The notes beneath the pieces were generated by a model. It saw nothing but the letters and a program-made list of their open reading frames with translations, had not been told where the DNA came from and searched no databases. Below, piece after piece: positions 17,024-25,335 of a stretch of DNA of 64,000 bases. Source of the DNA: Kribbella sp. ALI-6-A (lineage in GTDB: Bacteria; Actinomycetota; Actinomycetes; Propionibacteriales; Kribbellaceae). The DNA is taken from positions 806,001-870,000 of the forward strand of contig NZ_MTQN01000009.1 in NCBI RefSeq assembly GCF_001984195.1. The letters run 5' to 3'. Every line of letters starts with the position of its first letter. The stretch's first letter is position 1. The position numbers and the translations under genes are program-made.

Positions 17024-17587
17024 TCAGTTGGTCGCGGCGCCGGCGATGAACGGGATCGGGATCAGGCCGGGCATCGTGTAGTGCTCCAGCTCGATCGTCG
17101 TGAAGCCGGCGTTCTGGATCGCGGTCGCGATGTCGCGGGCGGGGTTGCAGCCGCGGTCGAGGCGCCGGGTGAACGGCGTGGCCGCCACCTGGAGGCGGTG
17201 GGTCCAGGTGCCGCGGGGTGCGGCGACGTGCTCGACGAAAACGAAGCGGCCGCCGGGACGAAGCACCCGGCGGAGCTCCTGGAGTGTCGCGGGGAGGTTG
17301 CCGACCGAGCAGAGCACCACGGTCGACAACACCCCGTCGACGCTTGCCGCTGGCAACGGAATCTCCTCGGCGCCGGCGGCGAGGACGCGGCGCCCGGCCG
17401 CTGTGCGGGTGAGCCGGGCGCGGGCGCGGCGGTTCGGTTCCAGACCGATCCACTCGACGTGATCGGGCAGGTCGGCGAAGTTGGCGCCGCTGCCCGCGCC
17501 GATCTCCAGCACCGTGCCGGAGAGCGTGCGGATCAGGTCTCGTTTCGCCGTCTGGTAGCCGCTCCAGTTCCTCATCTCCGGCGCCAT
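17024..17587 (-). CDS. Class I SAM-dependent methyltransferase
   Basis: 187 residues with a Rossmann-type methyltransferase core. Motif I is VLEIGAGSGANF, the acidic end of strand 2 is IGLEPN, the post-I region is AGAEEIPLPAASVDGVLS, and motif III is LRPGGRFVFVEHV. This places it with the UbiE/Methyltransf_11 group of small-molecule methylases. The ATG at 17587 is one base after the stop of the DUF6069 gene, so the two are coupled. The substrate is unknown. The next gene downstream is convergent. Confidence 0.88.
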   Translation of the reverse strand: MAPEMRNWSGYQTAKRDLIRTLSGTVLEIGAGSGANFADLPDHVEWIGLEPNRRARARLTRTAAGRRVLAAGAEEIPLPAASVDGVLSTVVLCSVGNLPATLQELRRVLRPGGRFVFVEHVAAPRGTWTHRLQVAATPFTRRLDRGCNPARDIATAIQNAGFTTIELEHYTMPGLIPIPFIAGAATN

Positions 17588-17588
17588 G

Positions 17589-18020
17589 TTAGTCGCAGCG
17601 GTCAGTGGCCGACAGGGCCGTGCGACGGAGGCCGAGCACGACGACGGCGCCGACGACCAGGTGCAGCAACGCCAGGCCCAGCTTGGCGCCGATACCGATT
17701 CCGCTGACGAGCGGGCTGCCGAGGGACAGGACGCAGGCGGCGACCGCGAGCATCGTCCAGATCTTGCGGGCATTGACGGTACGGCGCTCGAGCAGCGCGA
17801 GCAGACCCCAGCCGGCCAAGGCCGAAACGGTCGCCGCGAGGAAGACCGCGACGCCGGTGACCTCCGTCGTCGACGAGCCCTGCTCGGCCTTCAGCTCGAT
17901 GCCCGCGAGCGGAGCGAGGACCGCCCAGGTCGCCACCGTCGCCGCGGACGTCGCGCCGATGACCGCCAAGCGGCTCTTGCCGGCGACGCGGGTGGGTGAG
18001 GTGTTCTTGGTGATGGTCAT
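17589..18020 (-). CDS. DUF6069-like four-helix membrane protein
   Basis: 143 residues with four predicted membrane helices (about residues 18-40, 53-75, 85-105 and 112-132) and a short basic N-terminus. The pattern of a 140-residue four-helix protein with ATVATWAVLAPLAGI at its start resembles the DUF6069 family common in actinomycetes. Function is unknown. The ATG at 18020 begins a two-gene unit with the methyltransferase. It is divergent from the histidine kinase at 18178, so the kinase system may control it. Confidence 0.75.
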   Translation of the reverse strand: MTITKNTSPTRVAGKSRLAVIGATSAATVATWAVLAPLAGIELKAEQGSSTTEVTGVAVFLAATVSALAGWGLLALLERRTVNARKIWTMLAVAACVLSLGSPLVSGIGIGAKLGLALLHLVVGAVVVLGLRRTALSATDRCD

Positions 18021-18177
18021 GATCGGTGCCTTCCACTGGTCGAGGTGCGTCCCAGCGTCACGAGAGAGCGCGTTCTGCCGCATCGGCCGCGCGGCTGCGG
18101 CGCCCCGCCCGGAAGTCGGTCCGGCACCGACTTTGGTCGGTGGTCGCCGCACCGGCCCCGGACCTAGGCTCGAACGC

Positions 18178-19344
18178 ATGGATTCGAGCTGTCAGCCGCC
18201 GACGCGGCGACGACGCGTCTACGACCTGCTGCCGCTGATCGCGATCGCCGTCTTCACCGGCTGCACGATCGTCGGACGGCAGGCCGGCCACCAGAGCGGA
18301 ACCGGCTGGCTGGTCTTCGACATCGTCTTCGGGGTCGTTGCCGTCGGCCTCATGCTGCGGCTGGGCCCCTGGCCGGTGCGCACGGCACTGGTACTGGCCG
18401 TGCTCGCCGCGTTCTCCCCCGCCGCGACTCCGACGTCGACCGTCGGCACCTTGACGGTTGCGCAGCGCCGGCCTTTGCGGGTCGCAGCACTGGTCGCGCT
18501 CGCCGGTGCGGCCGGGCACCTCCTCCAGCGCATCTGGCGGCCGGTCGAGGGGCTGAACCTGTTCTGGTACGTCGTGCTCGACATCGCCGTTCATGCGGCC
18601 TTGCTGGGGTGGGGCCAGTGGACGCAGGCCCGGCGCGCGTTGGTCGGATCACTGCGAGAGCGCGCTCTCCGGGCCGAGAACGAGCAGGGCCGGCGCGTGG
18701 CCGAGGCGCGAGCGCTGGAACGGACGAAGATGGCGCGGGAGATGCACGACGTGCTCGCTCACCGGCTGTCGTTGCTGGCGACGTACGCGGGCGCCTTGGA
18801 GTACCGGCCGGACTCGTCGCCGGAGAAGCTCGCCCAGGCGGCGGGCGTGATCCGGACCGGAGTGCACCAGGCGCTGGACGAGTTGCGTGAGGTGATCAGC
18901 GTGCTGCGCGACGGCGAGATCGAGGAGTTGCCGGGTGGACGGCCTCAGCCGACGTTCGGCGATCTGGACGCGCTTGTGCAGGAGTCCAGAGACGCGGGGA
19001 GCGCGATCTCGTACGACGCCGAGGTCAGCGCGGCGGAGACGTTGCCACCGGCGACCGGGCGGACGGCGTACCGGGTGGTGCAGGAGGGGTTGACCAATGC
19101 GCGCAAGCACGCGGCCGGGCATCCGGTGAATCTGGTGGTGCGGGGTCGGCCGGGTGACGGGTTGACGATCGAGCTGACGAATCCCGGTGGCAACGGGGTT
19201 CCGGTAGCGCCTGGGAGCGGGGCCGGACTGGTCGGGTTGACCGAACGGGTGCAGCTGGCCGGCGGGACGCTCGATCACGGGGAGGTGGCCGGGCGGTTCA
19301 GATTGCATGCTTCGTTGCCCTGGCCCGGAGTGACACCGGAGTGA
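18178..19344 (+). CDS. NarL-type sensor histidine kinase
   Basis: 388 residues. Four to five membrane helices in residues 15-150 precede a coiled coil. The HisKA_3 box (KMAREMHDVLAHRLSLL) has His190, and the ATPase N box (VQEGLTNARKHA) and G box (GSGAGLVGLTERV) follow. There is no extracytoplasmic domain, as in intramembrane-sensing kinases that detect cell-envelope stress. Two response regulators follow immediately, then an ABC exporter, the usual layout of an antibiotic-response module. It is divergent from the DUF6069 gene. Confidence 0.9.
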   Translation: MDSSCQPPTRRRRVYDLLPLIAIAVFTGCTIVGRQAGHQSGTGWLVFDIVFGVVAVGLMLRLGPWPVRTALVLAVLAAFSPAATPTSTVGTLTVAQRRPLRVAALVALAGAAGHLLQRIWRPVEGLNLFWYVVLDIAVHAALLGWGQWTQARRALVGSLRERALRAENEQGRRVAEARALERTKMAREMHDVLAHRLSLLATYAGALEYRPDSSPEKLAQAAGVIRTGVHQALDELREVISVLRDGEIEELPGGRPQPTFGDLDALVQESRDAGSAISYDAEVSAAETLPPATGRTAYRVVQEGLTNARKHAAGHPVNLVVRGRPGDGLTIELTNPGGNGVPVAPGSGAGLVGLTERVQLAGGTLDHGEVAGRFRLHASLPWPGVTPE

Positions 19345-19359
19345 CTACGGTGGACGGCT

Positions 19360-20019
19360 ATGAGTGAGAGCGCGACGATTCGGGTGCTGGTGGTGGACGA
19401 CGACGCGCTCGTCCGGGCCAGTCTGGAGATGATGCTCGACGGCGCGCACGGGATCGCCGTGGTTGGTCAGGCGGCGGACGGGGACGAGGTGCCGGCCGCG
19501 GTCGACGCGCACTTCCCGGACCTGGTGCTGATGGATCTGCGGATGCCAAGAGTCGACGGGATCGCCGCGACCCGTCGGGTCCGGGCGCGGAAGAACCCGC
19601 CGGAGGTCGTCGTGCTCACCACCTTCGACACCGACGAGAACGTGCTGCACGCGCTGCGCGCCGGCGCGAGCGGGTTCCTGCTGAAGGACACACCACCGGC
19701 ACAGATCGTGGACGCCGTACGCCGGGTCGCCGCGGGTGATCCGATCCTGTCGCCGGCGATCACGCGGCGGTTGATGGATCGGGCGGCGACGCAGGCGGAC
19801 GCGCACACGCAGGCCCAGGGAGCGCTCTCCCGGTTGAGTCCGCGAGAGTACGACGTGATGCTCGCGGTCGCGCAGGGCAAGGCCAATGCGGAGATCGCGG
19901 CGGAGCTCTTCATGAGTCTGGCGACGGTGAAGGCGCACATCTCGCACATCCTGACCAAGCTGGAGCTCGGCAACCGCACGCAGATCGCGCTGCTCGCGCA
20001 CGACGCCGGGCTGGCGTGA
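19360..20019 (+). CDS. NarL/LuxR-type response regulator
   Basis: 219 residues. Receiver domain: acidic pocket VVDDD (residues 11-15), phospho-acceptor Asp59 (LMDLRMP), Thr in LTTF and Lys in LLKDT. A LuxR-type HTH at about 155-215 reads LSPREYDVMLAVAQGKANAEIAAELFMSLATVKAHISHILTKL in outline. It starts 15 bases after the histidine kinase stop and is therefore its most likely partner. Confidence 0.92.
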   Translation: MSESATIRVLVVDDDALVRASLEMMLDGAHGIAVVGQAADGDEVPAAVDAHFPDLVLMDLRMPRVDGIAATRRVRARKNPPEVVVLTTFDTDENVLHALRAGASGFLLKDTPPAQIVDAVRRVAAGDPILSPAITRRLMDRAATQADAHTQAQGALSRLSPREYDVMLAVAQGKANAEIAAELFMSLATVKAHISHILTKLELGNRTQIALLAHDAGLA

Positions 20020-20105
20020 GCGGAGCCCGCCGCACTGGCGTGCGCGGCGGTTCACGTTGGCTTTGGTGGGACGGCGCTGACCGGGCGATGCTCTAGCGTG
20101 GGCGC

Positions 20106-20771
20106 ATGATTCGGGTCTTGCTGGCGGACGACCAGGCGTTGGTGCGCGCAGGCTTCCGGTCCTTGCTGAACGCCGAGGACGACATCACGGTGATCGGCGA
20201 GGTCGCGGACGGCGCCGAGGCGGTCGCGGTGGCGCGCGCGGAGAAGCCTGACGTCGTCCTGATGGACATCCGGATGCCGGGGACGGACGGGCTCGAGGCG
20301 ACACGGCAGATCGGTTCCGAGGAAGCGCTCTCCGACGTTCGCGTGGTGATCCTGACGACCTTCGACCTGGACGAGTACGTGTTCGAGGCGTTGCGGGTAG
20401 GCGCGAGCGGGTTCCTGGTCAAGGACACCGAGCCGGTCGAGCTGCTGCAGGCGGTGCGGGTGGTCGCGCGCGGGGACGCGTTGTTGTCGCCGGGAGTGAC
20501 GCGGCGGTTGGTGGCCGAGTTCGCGTCGCGGAGCCGGCAGCCGCATGCGAGCAAGGAGCTCGACGTCCTGACCGAACGCGAGAAGGAGATCGTCGCGCTG
20601 GTCGGCGAGGGGTTGTCGAACGACGAGATCGCGGCCCGGCTGGTGCTCAGCCCGGCGACGGCGAAGACCCACGTCAGCCGGGCGATGGTGAAGCTCGGCG
20701 TCCGCGACCGGGCGCAGCTGGTCGTGCTGGCATACCAGACGGGACTCGTCCGGCCGGGCTGGTTGGGCTGA
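20106..20771 (+). CDS. Second NarL/LuxR-type response regulator
   Basis: 221 residues, a paralogue of the regulator just upstream. The receiver has LADDQ, Asp54 (LMDIRMPG), LTTF and LVKDT. The LuxR HTH shows LTEREKEIVALVGEGLSNDEIA and TAKTHVSRAMVKLGVRDR. It is separated from the first regulator by about 85 bases, enough for its own promoter. One kinase with two regulators leaves this one without an obvious partner. The orphan kinase at 13.8 kb is a candidate. It lies directly before the ABC exporter and may control it. Confidence 0.92.
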   Translation: MIRVLLADDQALVRAGFRSLLNAEDDITVIGEVADGAEAVAVARAEKPDVVLMDIRMPGTDGLEATRQIGSEEALSDVRVVILTTFDLDEYVFEALRVGASGFLVKDTEPVELLQAVRVVARGDALLSPGVTRRLVAEFASRSRQPHASKELDVLTEREKEIVALVGEGLSNDEIAARLVLSPATAKTHVSRAMVKLGVRDRAQLVVLAYQTGLVRPGWLG

Positions 20772-20961
20772 CTACCTAGGTACGTCGCAGCGCCGGGACG
20801 GCGGCGGCCGAAGGTCCCGGACGGCGCCGAGGGCGACGACCGTCGCGGCGCCTTCGGGGCTCCACCGACGCGCCGCCCGGGGTGCGTACTCCCCCGGCGG
20901 TAGTTGCAGTGACTCCTGGTGGGCGACGCGGGAGGTGGGGGTTCGGCGACACCCTCGGGGT

Positions 20962-21879
20962 ATGACGACGACAGCTGCCCCGCTGGTTCAGGTGCACGGC
21001 CTGACCAAACGTTACGGCGACACCCTCGCGGTCGATGGTGTCGATCTGGTGGTTCGGCCGGGTGAGGTCTACGGGTTCCTCGGGCCCAACGGCGCCGGGA
21101 AGACGACGACCCTGCGGATCCTGACCGGCCTGATCGCACCGACCAGCGGGAGTGTCGAGGTGCTCGGCGGCACGCCGGGCCAGGCTCGGGTGCTCGCACG
21201 GACCGGGTCGATGATCGAGTCGCCCGCGTTCTACCCGTACCTGTCGGGACTCGACAACCTGCGACTGCTCGCCGAGTACGCCGAGGTGCCACGCGCCCGG
21301 GTCCGGGAAGTGCTCGAGCTGGTGGATCTGGCCGGCCGCGCGAAGGACCGCTTCTCGACGTACTCGCTGGGCATGAAGCAGCGGCTCGGAGTCGCCGCGG
21401 CGTTGCTGAAGGATCCGGAGCTGGTGATCCTCGACGAACCGACCAACGGGCTGGACCCGGCCGGCATGCGGGACATGCGCCGGCTGATTCGCGAACTCGG
21501 GTCGGAGGGCCGCACCGTCGTCCTGTCCAGCCATCTGCTCGGCGAGGTCCAGCAGGTCTGCGACCGGGTCGGGATCATCAACGCCGGCCGGATGGTCGCC
21601 GAGCACGACGTCGAGGAGCTGCGCGGTCAGCAGGAACTGGTGATCCGGGCGAGACCGCTGGAGAGCGCTCACTCGGTTCTCCGGGATGTTCTCGGTCCCG
21701 AGGCCGTGCACCTGTACGACGACACGCTGCGCGTGAAGGTCTCCCCCGATCGCGCGGCCGAGCTGAACCGGTTGCTGGTGCAGGCGGACATCGCGGTGTC
21801 GGAGCTGCGCAGTACCGAGAGAGCGCTCGAGGACGTGTTCTTCGAGCTCACCACGGAGGAGAAGTCCCATGCTGGGTAG
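20962..21879 (+). CDS. ABC transporter ATP-binding protein (drug/antibiotic exporter type)
   Basis: 305 residues. Walker A GPNGAGKTTT, Q loop near ARTGSMIESPAFYPYLS, ABC signature SLGMKQRLGVA, Walker B LVILDEPTNGLDP, and H loop LSSHLLGEV. The C-terminal 80 residues form the extension typical of the DrrA/CcmA-type family. It energises the membrane protein encoded directly downstream, with an 11-base gene overlap. Position after two response regulators suggests induction by the two-component system. The substrate is unknown; the family commonly exports antibiotics or bacteriocin-like peptides. Confidence 0.93.
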   Translation: MTTTAAPLVQVHGLTKRYGDTLAVDGVDLVVRPGEVYGFLGPNGAGKTTTLRILTGLIAPTSGSVEVLGGTPGQARVLARTGSMIESPAFYPYLSGLDNLRLLAEYAEVPRARVREVLELVDLAGRAKDRFSTYSLGMKQRLGVAAALLKDPELVILDEPTNGLDPAGMRDMRRLIRELGSEGRTVVLSSHLLGEVQQVCDRVGIINAGRMVAEHDVEELRGQQELVIRARPLESAHSVLRDVLGPEAVHLYDDTLRVKVSPDRAAELNRLLVQADIAVSELRSTERALEDVFFELTTEEKSHAG

Positions 21880-22714
21880 CTATCGCGCGGAGCTGATCAA
21901 GCTGCGCAAGCGGTCGGCGGTCTGGGTGCTGTTCGGGGCCGGCCTCGTGCTGAGCCTGATCTTCGGGTACGTACTGCCGTACGTCAGTTATCTCACCGGC
22001 GACGACAACCCGCAGACCACCGGAGTCCCTCGCGCGGAGGTGCTGCGCGGGTTGCTGCCCGAACGCGTGCTGGACAACACGATCGGCGGGTTCCCGGTGT
22101 TCGCGGGAGCGCTCTCGCTCGTTCTCGGGGCGATCGTCGTCGGCGGCGAGTACACGTGGGGCACGTTGAAGACCGTGCTCACCCAGCGGCCGGGCCGGAT
22201 CTCGGTGCTGGGAGGGCAGTTGCTCGGACTGTTCACGATGGTCGCGGTGTGGGTGCTGGGGATCTTCGTGGCCTGCGCGCTCAGCAGCCTGGGAATCGCG
22301 GCCGCCGAGGGCGGGGCGATGAACTGGCCCGGGCCGCTGGAGATTGTGGAGGCGTTGGCCGGCGGGTGGCTGGTGCTGACGATGTGGTGCCTGGCCGGCG
22401 CGGTGCTGGCTGTTGCCTTCCGCAACGTTGCGTTGCCGATCGGGCTGGGTGTGGTGTGGATCCTGGGCATTGAGACGTTGCTGGCCGGCGTGGTGAGCAG
22501 TTTGCTGCCCGACCTGGAGGTGCTGTCCGACGCGTTGCCGGGGGCGAACGCCGGAGCGCTGGTGTTCAGCGTGACGGGGATGGTCGCGGCTGACGCGCCG
22601 CCCGGGGTAAGGGATGCCGTTGGTGGCGGACGGGCGTTGGCGACGCTGGTGGCGTACAGCGTGGTGTTCGTGGCGCTGGCGGCGTACACCACTCGGCGGC
22701 GGGACATCGTGTGA
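21869..22714 (+). CDS. ABC-2 type transporter permease
   Basis: 281 residues with six hydrophobic helices. The cytoplasmic start GSYRAELIKLRKRS is typical of ABC-2 permeases paired with a DrrA-type ATPase. The EYTWGTLKTVLTQRPGR loop after helix 2 is the coupling element conserved in the family. It overlaps the ATPase gene by 11 bases, so the two are translated together and form a homodimeric or two-component exporter in the cytoplasmic membrane. Confidence 0.9.
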   Translation: MLGSYRAELIKLRKRSAVWVLFGAGLVLSLIFGYVLPYVSYLTGDDNPQTTGVPRAEVLRGLLPERVLDNTIGGFPVFAGALSLVLGAIVVGGEYTWGTLKTVLTQRPGRISVLGGQLLGLFTMVAVWVLGIFVACALSSLGIAAAEGGAMNWPGPLEIVEALAGGWLVLTMWCLAGAVLAVAFRNVALPIGLGVVWILGIETLLAGVVSSLLPDLEVLSDALPGANAGALVFSVTGMVAADAPPGVRDAVGGGRALATLVAYSVVFVALAAYTTRRRDIV

Positions 22715-22799
22715 GACCGCGGAGCGTCCGCGGTCAATGCTCTCGGCTCCGGATCGCGAGGCGGATGCGTTTCCCGCCGCCAGGCCGGAAGATGTGGTC

Positions 22800-23132
22800 A
22801 TGAGTCATCAGGGCCACGAGGGCTGGTTTCCGGAGTGCCTGATCTGCGGGGCCGGCAATCTGGGCGGCAGCGTGTGCCTGACTCCCGACGTACACCCTCT
22901 GACGCCGATAGGCACGGGGCGACCTCGGACCTCGATCCTTGGCCAGGATGACGATCGGCATTGGTGGACGCAGTGTCTGCTGTGCGATCACCGCATGCTG
23001 TCGGACCCGCTCGCGTGGGGGTCGGTGGCGTACTGCGTCGATTGCTGGGATCGCTTCACATCGCGCGGTTTCTTTCCGCCGCCATCTGCGGCGCAAGCGC
23101 GCCGGCTGACGGACCAGGAGTGGGATCAGTGA
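22800..23132 (+). CDS. Small zinc-ribbon-like protein
   Basis: 110 residues. Three C-x-x-C pairs (ECLICGAG near residue 13, QCLLCDHR and YCVDCWDR) and additional His/Cys residues suggest one or two structural zinc sites. The rest is polar and Trp-rich, without a signal peptide. I do not recognise the family. ATG 22800 is chosen because the sequence before it loses protein character. Its TGA overlaps the GTG of the PIG-L deacetylase (GTGA), so the two proteins are made together. Confidence 0.7.
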   Translation: MSHQGHEGWFPECLICGAGNLGGSVCLTPDVHPLTPIGTGRPRTSILGQDDDRHWWTQCLLCDHRMLSDPLAWGSVAYCVDCWDRFTSRGFFPPPSAAQARRLTDQEWDQ

Positions 23133-23995
23133 TCGAGCGGACCGCGTTGGTGGTTCACGCGCATCCGGACGACGAGGTGTTCGCGACGGGGGCGGCGACG
23201 ATCGCGCTCTCCGACGCGGGGTGGCAGGTCGTCCTGCGGGTCGCGAGTGGTGGTGAGGCCGGTGAGGATCCGGAGCTCGGGGAGGCGGACGCGCGGCGGG
23301 TTCGGACCGGGAAGTTGGCGCGGTCGTGTGAGTTGCTGGGGATCTCGGAGTGGGGATGGCTTGGCGAGCCGGGACAGTGGATCGATCGCGGTGGGGACGG
23401 GGGGCCGGGGACGGTTGCGGACGCGGAGAGCGCGATCTTGGTCGACGCCGTACGGCGGGCGCTGGTGGACGTGCGGCCGGACGTCGTACTGACTGTCGGG
23501 GGCGATGGGCTGACCGGACATCCGGATCATGTCGCGATGGGCGCAGCCGTGCGGGAGGCGGCGCGGGCGGGCCAGGTGGAGGTGCTGGGCGCGCGGCTGC
23601 GGGCGGCGGATGTTGCTGCGGGGCGGGCCGAGCTCGGGCGGCTCATCGCGCAGGGTGGAACCCCTGGTCGCCAGAAGCCGAGGATCGGATCTGGCCGGGT
23701 GGTTGGTGCGGGCAACGAGATCGCGCTGGTCGAGGTGAGCGGCTCTGGGCTCTCGTCGAAGAGCGGCCGCGGCGAGCGGGATCCAGGACGGCCGATTGCG
23801 GAGGACGGAAGCAGAAGCTCGACGGCCGAGACCGAGCAGCGGCGGCGGGCGGCGCTCGACGTCTATCGCGACGGGCTCGGATCTCTGCCGCTACGAGAGG
23901 TGGTGAGTGGGCAGGGACGGCTCGGAGATTCGGTACTGCTCCGAGCCGTCCTCGACGTGCGTGGGTGGGACCGGGACTTGTTCGAGCGGGGTTAG
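23129..23995 (+). CDS. PIG-L / LmbE family deacetylase
   Basis: 288 residues. The zinc-binding HPDDE motif is at residues 12-16 and the second motif GHPDHVAMG near 135, both diagnostic of N-acetylglucosaminyl de-N-acetylase-like enzymes. The early Rossmann-type strands ([23 protein letters not shown]) fit. Odd: about residues 170-250 carry a polar Gly/Ser/Arg-rich insertion ([17 protein letters not shown] and so on) with little structure. The enzyme is too short and divergent to call MshB. GTG 23129 overlaps the zinc-ribbon gene. The 3' end overlaps the convergent GH125 gene by four bases. Confidence 0.85.
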   Translation: MIERTALVVHAHPDDEVFATGAATIALSDAGWQVVLRVASGGEAGEDPELGEADARRVRTGKLARSCELLGISEWGWLGEPGQWIDRGGDGGPGTVADAESAILVDAVRRALVDVRPDVVLTVGGDGLTGHPDHVAMGAAVREAARAGQVEVLGARLRAADVAAGRAELGRLIAQGGTPGRQKPRIGSGRVVGAGNEIALVEVSGSGLSSKSGRGERDPGRPIAEDGSRSSTAETEQRRRAALDVYRDGLGSLPLREVVSGQGRLGDSVLLRAVLDVRGWDRDLFERG

Positions 23996-25263
23996 AGCCG
24001 GCGGCCGGCGTGGGCCAGGGCCAGTTCGCAGAACATCGCGTTGGCCCAGGAGAACCACTCGCGGGTGTACTGGTTGGGGTCGTCGACGTGGAAGCCCTCG
24101 TGCATCTGACCGGTGCCGCCGGTGGTGTCGCGCAGCGTCTGGAGGATCTGCGCGCGCTCCTCGGCGGATGTCGCGGTCAGGCCCTGGACGGCGAGCGCGA
24201 TGTGCCACACGTAGTTCGGCGGGGTGTGCGGGCTGCCGATGCCGGACGCGTGCTTTCCGCTGTAGTAATAGGGATTCTCCGGGCTGAGCAGCAGCTTGCG
24301 GGTCGCGAGGTACGTCGGGTCGTCCGGCTCGGCGTACCCGCTCAGCGGAGCCGACAGCAGGCTCGGCATGTTCGCGTCGTCCATCAGCAGGCACTCCCCC
24401 GCACCGTCGACCTCGTAGGCGAAGACGCGCCCGAACGTCGGGTGGTCGACCGTGCCGTGCTGCGCGATCCCCTCGTCGATGCCGGCCCGCAGCTCCTTGG
24501 CGCGGCCGGCGAGCGCCGGGTCGCCGAGCACCTCCGTCGCGATCACCTCGAGGTAGCCGAGCACCACCGAGGCGAACATGTTGCCGGGCACGTTGAACCC
24601 GTGCTCGGTGGCGTCGTCGCTCGGCCGGAAAGCGCTCCACGACATCCCGGTCGGCTTGGTCCAGCGGCCGCGGCCCTCGCGGACCAGCGTGTCGGTGACC
24701 GGCTCGCCGTGCCGCTCGAACCGGTACGGCGAACGCTGCTCGTGGTCGAGCTCGACCGTCCACAAGTCGATGATCGCGTTCGCGGCCGTGCGGAACCGCT
24801 CGTCGATCACGTCGTCGCGGCCGGTGATCCGCCACAGCTTGTACGCGAGGTCCAGCGGGAAGCACAGTGAGTCGATCTCGTACTTGCGCTCCCACACCCA
24901 CGGCGACATCTCAGTCAGGTCGGTGGTGTGGCCGGCGCCGTTGGCCTCGCGGTTGAAGGCGTTCGCGTACGGGTCGATCGCGACGTACTCCAACTGCCGG
25001 TGCAGGACGCCGATCAGCACGTCCTGCAGACCGGGGTCGTCGGCGCACAGCACCAGGTACGGGCGCAGCTGGGCGGCCGAGTCGCGCAGCCACATCGCCG
25101 GGATGTCGCCGGTCAGTACGAACGTCGTACCGTCGGGCAGGCGTTCGGCGACGGCCGGCAGGTTCTGCGCCATCGACTGCTGGAACATCGTCGCGATCAC
25201 CGGGTCGCCGGTGGCCTGGCGGACCTCCTCGGTGGCGCGGGCCAGCACGTCGGGGTCGATCAT
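23992..25263 (-). CDS. Glycoside hydrolase family 125 (exo-alpha-1,6-mannosidase type)
   Basis: 423 residues from ATG 25263, preceded by AAAGGTG. Family signature regions are [15 protein letters not shown] near the start, [55 protein letters not shown] and [24 protein letters not shown]125 enzymes are inverting exo-alpha-1,6-mannosidases acting on fungal or N-glycan mannose chains. There is no signal peptide, so it works on imported oligosaccharides. It is downstream of a ROK repressor and a GH-D glycosidase on the same strand, forming a catabolic group without an adjacent sugar transporter. Confidence 0.9.
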   Translation of the reverse strand: MIDPDVLARATEEVRQATGDPVIATMFQQSMAQNLPAVAERLPDGTTFVLTGDIPAMWLRDSAAQLRPYLVLCADDPGLQDVLIGVLHRQLEYVAIDPYANAFNREANGAGHTTDLTEMSPWVWERKYEIDSLCFPLDLAYKLWRITGRDDVIDERFRTAANAIIDLWTVELDHEQRSPYRFERHGEPVTDTLVREGRGRWTKPTGMSWSAFRPSDDATEHGFNVPGNMFASVVLGYLEVIATEVLGDPALAGRAKELRAGIDEGIAQHGTVDHPTFGRVFAYEVDGAGECLLMDDANMPSLLSAPLSGYAEPDDPTYLATRKLLLSPENPYYYSGKHASGIGSPHTPPNYVWHIALAVQGLTATSAEERAQILQTLRDTTGGTGQMHEGFHVDDPNQYTREWFSWANAMFCELALAHAGRRL

Positions 25264-25335
25264 CAACACATCACCTTTCAGCGGGACAGGATGTCTCACA
25301 CCGCAGTATTCACGGCGCTCGACGGGGCGGGATCG

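Noticed and set aside
23129..23995. MshB (mycothiol deacetylase)
   Set aside because: Only the general PIG-L motifs are shared; length and internal sequence do not match MshB.
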